Shown here: piece after piece, positions 1 through 5,691 of the stretch | Layout of the letters: each line of letters begins with the position of its first letter | How positions within the stretch are numbered: the first letter of the stretch is position 1 | Translations under genes and position numbers: made by a program | NCBI GenBank assembly: GCA_036745245.1 | Contig: DAIOGN010000108.1 | Location: forward strand, 1 to 11,566 | DNA from: DAIOGN01 sp036745245 | GTDB lineage: Bacteria; Zixibacteria; MSB-5A5; JAUVRN01 | Direction: 5' to 3' | DNA length: 11,566 nt | Notes under the pieces: generated by a model | What the model was told of the DNA's origin: nothing | Database searches by the model: none | The model's input: the letters and a program-made list of their open reading frames with translations, nothing else

Positions 1-1
1 G

Positions 2-1267
2 GTTCAAACTCTGCGGGCCGCGTCCGCGCGTCCGCCGCGCGAGACCCTGGCCGACGCGTCACAGCCCAAGGCAACGTCGCGCCACGAGGAGCGGCAACCC
101 CGGCGGGTCGCCGTGGTGGGCGCCTCAGGTTCGGTGGGGCGGCAGGTCCTGGAGGTGTGCGCCCTCCACCCCGACCGGTTGCGCGTAGTGCTCCTGTCGG
201 CACATTCCGACCTTGAGTTCCTGCGTGATGCGGCGCGCGTCGTGCAGCCGGAGGCGGTGTGTCTCACGTCCCGCGATCCCGGGGATCTCGGGCTTCCCCC
301 CCGGGTGCGCGGCTTTGCCGGGAAGGATGCGCTCGAACGTGCGTTCGACTCTGTCGAGTTCGACCTCCTGGTAAACGCCATTGTGGGTTCGGCCGGATTG
401 CACCCGAGCTATATGGCTCTGACTCGCGGCCGGTCGGTGGCCACCGCCAACAAGGAGTCGCTCGTGATCGGCGGTTCGCTTCTGCGACGCACGGCCTCCG
501 AGTTCGGCGCGACCCTGTTGCCCATCGACAGCGAGCACTCCGCCATCTGGCAGTGTCTGCGGTCGGGGTCTCCCGCGGAGGTGGAGTCGCTCTGGCTCAC
601 CGCCTCCGGTGGACCGTTTCTGCGGCGCGATTCCTCGACGTTTGACCAGATCACGCCGGCCGACGCGCTGGCCCACCCCACGTGGACCATGGGCCGCAAA
701 ATCACCGTGGATTCGGCCACCATGATGAACAAAGGCTTCGAGATCATCGAGGCGCGCTGGCTGTTCGATCTGCCGGCCGACCGGATTCGCGTGGTCATTC
801 ATCCGCAGTCGGTGGTGCATTCGGCGGTGGCGTTTCGCGACGGATCGGTGATCGCGCAGCTCGGCGTGCCCGACATGAAGCTGCCTATCGCGTACGCGCT
901 CCTGCATCCCGACCGGAAGCCCGCAGGCTCCCGCCTCGAACTCGACACGCTCGGCCGACTCGATTTCGAGCGTCCCGACCTTCACCGCTTCCCGGCCCTT
1001 GAGCTGGCCCGTGGGGCTCTGGCCAAAGGCGACACGGCGTGCGTGGCATTGAACGCAGCCAACGAGGAGGCCGTGCAAGCCTTCCTCGACGGCCGATTGA
1101 GCTTCCTGCAGATACCCGAATGCGTTGCGGCACAACTGGATAAAACGGGGACGGAACCATTACCCGAGTTGCACGATATATATGAGGTGGACTCTCGCTT
1201 TCGCACGAGCGCGCTGGAGTGGATCGAGCGCCACGGATCCGTGCTCGCCCTCAGCCGTCGGACCTGA
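2..1267 (+). CDS. dxr: 1-deoxy-D-xylulose 5-phosphate reductoisomerase (5' end unresolved)
   Basis: Cytoplasmic NADPH-dependent enzyme that converts 1-deoxy-D-xylulose 5-phosphate to 2-C-methyl-D-erythritol 4-phosphate, the first committed step of the MEP isoprenoid pathway. Numbering from the GTG at 113, the sequence shows the end of the NADPH-binding loop (VGASGSVGR, 2-10), ANKES (112-116), the metal-binding PIDSEH (D139, E141), SGGPF (165-169), the flexible-loop HPTWTMGRK (188-196) and DSATMMNKGFE (200-210), with N206, K207 and E210 matching catalytic and metal residues of the family. Length from GTG 113 is 384 aa, close to the usual ~390-400. That GTG would remove the first beta strand (RRVAVVGASG is in frame from 101), so the true start probably lies further upstream. 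The frame is open to the window edge with no ATG, GTG or TTG between 2 and 112, so the gene is reported as 5'-partial. It is followed 5 nt later by rseP, a common arrangement. Identity is very secure; only the start is unsure. Confidence 0.95.
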   Translation, partial: VQTLRAASARPPRETLADASQPKATSRHEERQPRRVAVVGASGSVGRQVLEVCALHPDRLRVVLLSAHSDLEFLRDAARVVQPEAVCLTSRDPGDLGLPPRVRGFAGKDALERAFDSVEFDLLVNAIVGSAGLHPSYMALTRGRSVATANKESLVIGGSLLRRTASEFGATLLPIDSEHSAIWQCLRSGSPAEVESLWLTASGGPFLRRDSSTFDQITPADALAHPTWTMGRKITVDSATMMNKGFEIIEARWLFDLPADRIRVVIHPQSVVHSAVAFRDGSVIAQLGVPDMKLPIAYALLHPDRKPAGSRLELDTLGRLDFERPDLHRFPALELARGALAKGDTACVALNAANEEAVQAFLDGRLSFLQIPECVAAQLDKTGTEPLPELHDIYEVDSRFRTSALEWIERHGSVLALSRRT

Positions 1268-1272
1268 CTGAC

Positions 1273-2273
1273 ATGCAGACAGCGTTCTACTTCCTGGTGG
1301 TGATCGGACCCCTCATTTTCATTCACGAGCTGGGACACTTCCTCGTAGCGAAGTGGCGCGGTGTGCGCGTGGAACGATTCTCCCTGGGATATCCGCCGCG
1401 CCTGTTTGGATTTCGCCGCGGCGACACCGATTACTGTGTGTCCGCCATCCCGCTGGGCGGCTATGTCAAGATGGCCGGGGAACGGCGGGTTCGAGGGCAC
1501 TCATCATCCTGGCCGGACCCCTGGCCAATTACGTGATGGCCTTTCTCCTGTACGTCGGGATCCTCTGGGCGGGAGGCATGCTGGACGTGGTCGATGCGGG
1601 GCTCCGCGTGGGCACGCTCAAGGCCGACTGGCCGGCCCAGCAGGCGGGACTCTCCGAAGACGATCTCATCCTGAGCCTCGACGGCCAGGCGGTGACAAAC
1701 TTCGATGCGCTTCGCAGCCACGTGGGTCCACGCGCGGGAACCCCGGTGACCTTCACCGTGCTGCGCGGTGCGGATACCGTGCACGTCGCCGTCACTCCCC
1801 GCGTTGCCCCGGATCCCGAGACCGGGGAAGACGTGGGCATGATCGGGCTTTCGCCCAAGGCCGAATACCAGCCCGTGGGTCCGTTCGCGGCGGTGGTCGA
1901 GGGCGCACGCGTCACCTGGCAGAACACGCTCATGGTGGCCGGCTTTTTCGGGAGATTTGTCTCGGGGGGCGAGTCGTTCAAGAATCTCGGCGGACCTCTC
2001 TTCATCGCGTCGGTGGCCGGCCAGGTGGCCGATCAGGGCTGGCGGGTGCTCCTCGGATTCATGGCCATTCTTTCGATCAATCTCGCGGTTCTCAATCTGT
2101 TGCCGATTCCGGTGCTGGACGGCGGCCAGCTCCTGTTCATTCTCATTGAAAAACTGAAGGGAACGCCCCTCTCGCTTTCACAGCGCCTGCGCGTGCAGCA
2201 GGTGGGCGTGGCGTTCCTCTTTCTGGTCATTCTGCTGGTGACCATCAACGACCTTGTGAGGGTGTTTAGCTGA
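1273..2273 (+). pseudogene. rseP: RIP-type site-2 zinc metalloprotease RseP, frameshifted
   Basis: Membrane-embedded protease of the RseP/site-2 family, which cuts anti-sigma factors or remnant signal peptides within the membrane. ATG 1273 opens a frame with the zinc-binding HELGH near residue 18 in the first membrane segment, then VERFSLGY and IPLGGYVKMAGE. That frame stops at 1536. The rest is in another frame from about 1488: RALIILAGPLANYVMAF, one PDZ domain (about 1610-1800) and the third zinc-ligand region NLLPIPVLDGGQ (about 2095-2130), ending at 2273. Family members have roughly 20-25 residues between GGYVKM and the RALIxLAGP segment; only about 7 can be accounted for here. A deletion whose length is not a multiple of three, near 1480-1497, explains both the lost residues and the frame change. 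Combined length of the two parts is about 333 aa, with a single PDZ domain. Neighbours dxr and lepB are intact. It may be a sequencing or assembly error or a true lesion; the sequence alone cannot decide. Confidence 0.85.
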
Positions 2274-3025
2274 TGAAGAAGAAAGACTCCAGGCCGGACG
2301 CCGGAGGGGCGTCCTCGCCGCCCCCGGGCGCCGCCGATCGCTTCTGGGAGTTCGTGAAACAGATGGCCATCGCGCTGGTGTTGGCCCTCGGCATCAAGAC
2401 CTCCATCGTGGAAGCCTACAAAATTCCCTCGGGGTCCATGGAGGACACGCTCCTGGTGGGCGATTTCCTGCTCGCCAACAAGTTTCTCTATGGCTCGCGT
2501 CTGCCCATCCCGTTCGTCGACATCCGGCTGCCCGCCTTGCGCGAGCCCCGGCCCGGCGACGTGGTGATCTTCAAGTATCCGCTCGATCCCGACGTCAATT
2601 ACATCAAGCGTTGCATTGCCACGGGGGGACAGACCGTGGAGATCCGCAACAAGGAAGTGTTCGTGGACGGACAGAGGGTCCCCCTCCCGGCACATGGCAA
2701 GTACGATACGGCGCAGGTCCCCGGCCCCTTTGCGCGTGCGCGGGATGCGCGTGACAACATGCCGCCCCTGCGCGTGCCCAACGACAGCATGTTCGTGATG
2801 GGCGACAATCGCGACCGCTCGGCCGACAGCCGATCGTGGGGGTTCGTGCCGCGTGAAAATGTCCTAGGCAAGGCCATGATCGTGCACTGGTCGTGGATGG
2901 ACGATCCGCAGGCTCCCGAGACCAGCTGGCGCGAGCCGCTCACGTACGCCAGGAGTCTGGCCTACAACACCGCGCATTTCTACGAACGCGTGCGCTGGGG
3001 CCGGCTCTTCGAGATCATCCGCTAG
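2273..3025 (+). CDS. lepB: Signal peptidase I
   Basis: Membrane-anchored serine protease that removes signal peptides from exported proteins on the outer face of the inner membrane. The 250-aa protein has a short basic, proline-rich cytoplasmic N-terminus, one membrane segment (about 30-48), then IPSGSMEDTL with nucleophile S55, NYIKRC with general base K112, and the family box GDNRDRSADSRSWGF (177-191). All boxes of the type I family are present. A single N-terminal membrane segment is visible, unlike the two of E. coli LepB. The ATG overlaps the rseP stop codon by one base (TGATG at 2271-2275), and GAGGG at 2258-2262 is a plausible ribosome binding site, so it is probably translationally coupled to rseP. 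The frame is intact throughout and nothing else in it is odd. Confidence 0.95.
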   Translation: MKKKDSRPDAGGASSPPPGAADRFWEFVKQMAIALVLALGIKTSIVEAYKIPSGSMEDTLLVGDFLLANKFLYGSRLPIPFVDIRLPALREPRPGDVVIFKYPLDPDVNYIKRCIATGGQTVEIRNKEVFVDGQRVPLPAHGKYDTAQVPGPFARARDARDNMPPLRVPNDSMFVMGDNRDRSADSRSWGFVPRENVLGKAMIVHWSWMDDPQAPETSWREPLTYARSLAYNTAHFYERVRWGRLFEIIR

Positions 3026-3037
3026 CGCGGTTCCCGC

Positions 3038-3685
3038 GTGGCAGGTCCGCCCTCGTCCGGCTCGGCCGGAGACCTCGAACTCCTCTGCGAAGAGGTCGGC
3101 CACCGCTTCGGCCGACAGCGACTGTTCGCCGACGTGAGCTTTTCCCTGTCGGGCCGGGGGTCGGTGTGCATCGCGGGCCCCAACGGGTCCGGCAAGTCCA
3201 CGCTCCTGCGTATCCTGGCCGGACTCACCGAACCCGTGTCCGGACGGGTGATCTGGCGCGCCGGGCAGCGGACGCTGGAACGTCTGGAACGACACCGCTG
3301 CCTGGGATTCGTCTCTCCCGATCTGCACCTGTACAACGAGCTGTCCGTGCTGGAAAACGTGCGCTTCTTCGCGCGCGTGAGGCACGTGGCGGGGTCGGAC
3401 GAACGGTGGCTCGCTCACCTGGCGCGATTCGGTCTGGCGGACGAACGTGACAAGTCGTATTCCGCACTTTCGTCGGGGCTGAAGCAGCGCGCGAAGTTCG
3501 CCTGCGCGCTTCTGCACGAACCCGCGGTTCTGCTTTTGGACGAGCCCACCACCAATCTCGATCGCGTGGGACGCGACCTGGTCGCAGGCATCCTGACAGC
3601 GCACACGGAGCACGGTCTCTTGATCGTCGCCACCAACGAGGAGGAGGAGTATCGGTTTGGGCAACGCCTGGTCCGCCTGGGGTGA
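3038..3685 (+). CDS. ccmA: ABC transporter ATP-binding protein, CcmA-like (cytochrome c maturation)
   Basis: ATPase subunit of the CcmAB(C) complex, which in known systems uses ATP hydrolysis to release heme-loaded CcmE from CcmC. The 215-aa protein shows Walker A GPNGSGKST (47-55), signature LSSGLKQR (144-151), Walker B VLLLDEP (164-170) and D-loop TNLD (172-175), so it is a single nucleotide-binding domain of CcmA size. Two positions are unusual: no glutamine is seen in the expected Q-loop (GFVSPDLHLY, 90-99), and the switch histidine is replaced by N200 in VATNEEEE. Assignment to CcmA rather than a generic ABC protein rests mainly on its 29-nt overlap with ccmB and the ccmCDEF genes beyond. 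The start is GTG 3038, 12 nt after lepB; no convincing ribosome binding site precedes it, and GTG is the first start consistent with an N-terminus before the ELLCEEVGHRF strand. Confidence 0.85.
   Translation: MAGPPSSGSAGDLELLCEEVGHRFGRQRLFADVSFSLSGRGSVCIAGPNGSGKSTLLRILAGLTEPVSGRVIWRAGQRTLERLERHRCLGFVSPDLHLYNELSVLENVRFFARVRHVAGSDERWLAHLARFGLADERDKSYSALSSGLKQRAKFACALLHEPAVLLLDEPTTNLDRVGRDLVAGILTAHTEHGLLIVATNEEEEYRFGQRLVRLG
3641..3649 (+). promoter_or_regulatory. Strong ribosome binding site for ccmB (TTG start)
   Basis: GAGGAGGAG lies inside the 3' end of ccmA, where it encodes part of the Glu run (EEEE). It ends 7 nt before the TTG at 3657. This spacing and the anti-Shine-Dalgarno match support the rare TTG as the real start of ccmB and imply reinitiation or coupling with ccmA. 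Confidence 0.6.
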
Positions 3686-4337
3686 CGTCTTTGCGATCTT
3701 CGTCAAGGAAGTCCGCTGCGAGCTGCGCACGCGTTATGCGTTGAACGCCATGCTGCTGTTCGCGGTCGTGTCGGTGGTGGTGGTGGGGTTTTCCACGGCA
3801 CGGGCCGGCACGGACGGGTTTACCACGGGCGCGCTCTACTGGATCGTTCTGTTCTTCTCCGCGATGTCGTCTCTGGCTCACGTGTTCGTCAAGGAAGAGG
3901 ACACCCGCACGGCGCTTGCACTGCGACTCTCCGCCCGGCCCGCCGCCGTGTACTTCGGCAAACTGCTGTTCAACCTGGCCCTGCTGTGCGCCCTCGCACT
4001 GCTTGTGACGCCCTTGTTCATCGGCCTGGTGGAGATGAGGATCCATGACTGGGGCCTCTTTGCGTCGGCCCTGGGCCTGGGGGTGGCGGGACTGTCTGTC
4101 GCCGCCACGATGGTGGCGGCGATCGTGGCCCGAGCCACGTTGCGCGGGGCGCTGTTTGCCGTATTGTCCCTGCCCATTCTTCTGCCCCTGCTTCTGGCCG
4201 CCGTGGGAGCGACTCAGGCGGCCATGGACCCGGTCGGAGCCGCTTCGGGAACCCAGGAGTTGCGCCTGCTTCTGGCCTACGTGGTGGCCATGACCAGCGG
4301 CAGCTGGCTCCTGTTCGAATTCGTATGGTGGGCCTGA
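3657..4337 (+). CDS. ccmB: Heme exporter / cytochrome c maturation membrane protein CcmB
   Basis: Membrane subunit partnering the CcmA ATPase. The 226-aa protein has about six hydrophobic segments (roughly 28-46, 58-77, 98-125, 131-157, 163-189, 202-225), the usual CcmB size and topology. Family-like features are the FVKEVRCELRTRY N-terminus, KEEDTRTALALRLSARP before PAAVYFGK (95-102), and the SLPILLPLLLAA segment (171-182). It overlaps ccmA by 29 nt and starts at TTG 3657 behind a strong GAGGAGGAG site. Alternative downstream starts would remove the conserved N-terminal KEVRCELR region. A 143-nt gap follows before ccmC, so ccmAB may be a different transcriptional segment from ccmCDEF. Confidence 0.88.
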   Translation: MGNAWSAWGDVFAIFVKEVRCELRTRYALNAMLLFAVVSVVVVGFSTARAGTDGFTTGALYWIVLFFSAMSSLAHVFVKEEDTRTALALRLSARPAAVYFGKLLFNLALLCALALLVTPLFIGLVEMRIHDWGLFASALGLGVAGLSVAATMVAAIVARATLRGALFAVLSLPILLPLLLAAVGATQAAMDPVGAASGTQELRLLLAYVVAMTSGSWLLFEFVWWA

Positions 4338-4385
4338 CGCCTTGCGGGAGCAGGACTTCCGCAGCCGGGCAGCACCGCGTCAGGC
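4332..4385 (+). repeat. Perfect 9-bp inverted repeat with inner stem-loop at the ccmB stop
   Basis: GCCTGACGC (4332-4340, containing the ccmB TGA stop) is perfectly complementary to GCGTCAGGC (4377-4385). Between them, 4343-4349 pairs with 4357-4363 (7 bp including one G-T) around a 7-nt loop. Transcribed RNA could form an outer stem with an inner hairpin. No T-run follows, so it is not a classical intrinsic terminator. It may protect the 3' end of ccmAB mRNA, cause partial termination, or be a protein-binding site. The pairing is read directly from sequence; any function is inference. Confidence 0.5.
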
Positions 4386-4397
4386 AACCGAATCGCC

Positions 4398-4425
4398 TTG
4401 TGCCCGACCGATGGATGTGTAAATT
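4398..4425 (+). promoter_or_regulatory. Possible promoter for ccmCDEF
   Basis: TTGTGC (4398-4403) and TAAATT (4420-4425) are separated by 16 nt and lie in a short AT-rich island, conspicuous in this GC-rich window. The -10-like hexamer matches the sigma-70 consensus at 4 of 6 positions and the -35-like one at 3 of 6. Predicted initiation near 4432 would give a leader of about 48 nt that begins almost directly with the hairpin at 4438-4453. Weak evidence, based on position and composition. Confidence 0.3.
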
Positions 4426-4437
4426 ATCAACTATTAG

Positions 4438-4453
4438 TCCCGCGTAAGCGGGA
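4438..4453 (+). promoter_or_regulatory. Leader hairpin with GNRA-type tetraloop upstream of ccmC
   Basis: TCCCGC (4438-4443) pairs perfectly with GCGGGA (4448-4453) across GTAA, which in RNA is a GUAA (GNRA) tetraloop, a very stable arrangement. It sits 27 nt before the ccmC ATG. A second short palindrome, CCTGGGGCCAGG at 4465-4476, lies just before the start codon. Possible roles are 5'-end protection of the mRNA or tuning of translation initiation; none is proven. Confidence 0.4.
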
Positions 4454-4480
4454 TGGGGGCACAACCTGGGGCCAGGCACG

Positions 4481-5206
4481 ATGGAGCACACCGAAACGAT
4501 GGTAGAGCGGGGCCGGTCGGCACCCTCCGTTTTGGGCTCGTCCGGCCTCTCCTGGTGGAAGTGGGCCCTGCTTCCCGCCATGGGGGCCATGATCTTCGGC
4601 TCGTTCCACCTGTCCACCCCCATGCGCGACCAGGCCGCTTTTGAGGCCCGGCACAACGACGCCTTCCGAATCGTGTACTACCACGTGCCCATGGCCTGGG
4701 TGACCGTCGTGGCCTACTTCACCTCGATCTGGTTCGGGATCCGCTACCTGCGGACACGGAAGTGGCAGGACGACGAGCGGGCGGTGACGGCGGCCGGGCT
4801 GGGAACGGCGTTCTGCGTACTGGCCACCCTGTCGGGATCGGTGTTCGCCAAGATCGCCTGGGGCGCGTACTGGAACTGGGATCCCCGGCAGGTGTCGATC
4901 GTCATGCTGCTTCTGATCTATGCTTCGTACTTCACGTTGCGCGGGGCGGTGACCACCGACTCGGCACGCGGCAACCTGTCGGCGGTGTACTCCCTTCTGG
5001 CGGTGTTCGCGGTGCCCTTCTTCGTGTTCATCATGCCACGCATGAGTCCCTCGCTGCACCCCGCACGCATGGACATGTCGGCGTGGCCGCACAAGGTGGT
5101 GTTCCTGTCGAGTTTTTTATGTTTTACTGTGCTGTTTTTCTGGATGCTCCAGCTGGCCCTTCGCGTCCATCTTGCGCGCCGGGCCCGACAGCGGGAGATC
5201 GTCTAA
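4481..5206 (+). CDS. ccmC: Heme-handling membrane protein CcmC (CcsA/CcmC family)
   Basis: Inner-membrane protein that binds heme at its outer surface and attaches it to CcmE. The 241-aa protein has about six hydrophobic segments and the tryptophan-rich WWD signature WGAYWNWDPRQVS (127-139). Two external histidines expected to ligate heme are seen: H68 in YYHVPMAW and H193 in SLHPARM. Size and motif order fit CcmC rather than the much larger CcmF. The start is ATG 4481; ATG 4499 is an alternative that costs six residues, and neither has a strong ribosome binding site. It is followed after a single base by ccmD. It is the first gene of a tightly packed ccmCDEF cluster, preceded by the structured 143-nt intergenic stretch. 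Confidence 0.94.
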   Translation: MEHTETMVERGRSAPSVLGSSGLSWWKWALLPAMGAMIFGSFHLSTPMRDQAAFEARHNDAFRIVYYHVPMAWVTVVAYFTSIWFGIRYLRTRKWQDDERAVTAAGLGTAFCVLATLSGSVFAKIAWGAYWNWDPRQVSIVMLLLIYASYFTLRGAVTTDSARGNLSAVYSLLAVFAVPFFVFIMPRMSPSLHPARMDMSAWPHKVVFLSSFLCFTVLFFWMLQLALRVHLARRARQREIV

Positions 5207-5207
5207 C

Positions 5208-5318
5208 ATGAACGGAAACTACATAGCGATGGCGGTGGCTCTTCTGGGCTGGGTGGGATTGTTTTTCTACCTCGTTCGGCTCGACCGTCGCTTTCGGGAT
5301 GGTGAACATGAAGGCTAA
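5208..5318 (+). CDS. ccmD: Small single-span protein, CcmD-like
   Basis: A 36-codon frame begins at ATG 5208, one base after the ccmC stop, and ends at TAA 5316-5318. The peptide has a short polar N-terminus (MNGNY), one hydrophobic segment (about 5-23, including ALLGWVGLFFYLV) and a basic tail (RLDRRFRDGEHEG). This is the form and genomic position of CcmD, a tiny membrane protein that associates with CcmC and CcmE and is needed for release of heme-loaded CcmE. Sequence conservation in CcmD is low, so the call rests on size, topology and location between ccmC and ccmE. A GGGAG lies upstream at 5193-5197, somewhat far from the start. Its 3' end overlaps the start of ccmE. Confidence 0.75.
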   Translation: MNGNYIAMAVALLGWVGLFFYLVRLDRRFRDGEHEG

Positions 5319-5691
5319 ATACGTGATCGGCGTGCTTGTGGTCGCCGGTGCGGTGGTGCTGGGAGCGTTTTCGTTCCAGGGCACCGTCACGCCGTACGTC
5401 GACTTCAACGAAGCGCGCGCTTCGGGACGGCGTTGTCAGGTGATGGGCGACATCGTTCACACGAGCACGTCCTACAATACGTCCACCCAGGAGCTGATCT
5501 TCACGATCGTCGACGAATCGGGCGAACCGCTCGAGGTCGCCTACGCGGGGATCATGCCGGGCAACTTCGAACAGGCCACGCAGGTGGTGGCCAAGGGGAC
5601 TTGGTCGGGGCACCGCTTCACCGCCGATGAGTTGCTGGTGAAGTGCCCGTCGAAGTACCAGGAAAGCGAGGGCGCCCGTGTTTCTGGGTAA
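5308..5691 (+). CDS. ccmE: Heme chaperone CcmE, C-x3-Y variant
   Basis: Periplasmic, membrane-anchored heme chaperone carrying heme from CcmC to CcmF. The 127-aa protein has an N-terminal anchor (about 4-22), then an OB-fold core recognisable from VMGDIV (45-50), LIFTIVDESGEPLEVAYAG (63-81) and VVAKGTWSGHRFTADELLVKC. The classical protein ends this core with a histidine followed three residues later by tyrosine (HxxxY), the His binding heme covalently. Here the motif is CPSKY (113-117), i.e. C-x3-Y. This variant is known from sulfate reducers, archaea and some other bacteria, in systems without CcmH. ATG 5308 was chosen because MKAKYVIG resembles other CcmE N-termini and GGGAT precedes it at 5296-5300; ATG 5299 in the same frame is possible. 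It overlaps ccmD by 11 nt and ccmF by 14 nt. Confidence 0.92.
   Translation: MKAKYVIGVLVVAGAVVLGAFSFQGTVTPYVDFNEARASGRRCQVMGDIVHTSTSYNTSTQELIFTIVDESGEPLEVAYAGIMPGNFEQATQVVAKGTWSGHRFTADELLVKCPSKYQESEGARVSG

Noticed and set aside
125..1135. Minus-strand open frame of 336 codons opposite dxr
   Set aside because: A shadow of dxr caused by GC-rich codon use; no motif or supporting context.
1470..1536. Programmed ribosomal frameshifting in rseP
   Set aside because: The change of frame comes with loss of about 15-20 expected residues, no clear slippery heptamer is seen at the junction, and RseP is not known to use recoding. A deletion or assembly error explains both facts.
3026..3038. CGCGG-TTC-CCGCG hairpin reaching the ccmA GTG
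   Set aside because: Only 5 bp with a 3-nt loop; such short palindromes are common in DNA of this GC content, so it is not listed as a regulatory site.
4332..4453. tRNA, small RNA gene or known riboswitch in the ccmB-ccmC gap
   Set aside because: The stems do not make a cloverleaf, there is no T-loop sequence, and no conserved core of cobalamin, TPP, SAM or glycine riboswitches was recognised.
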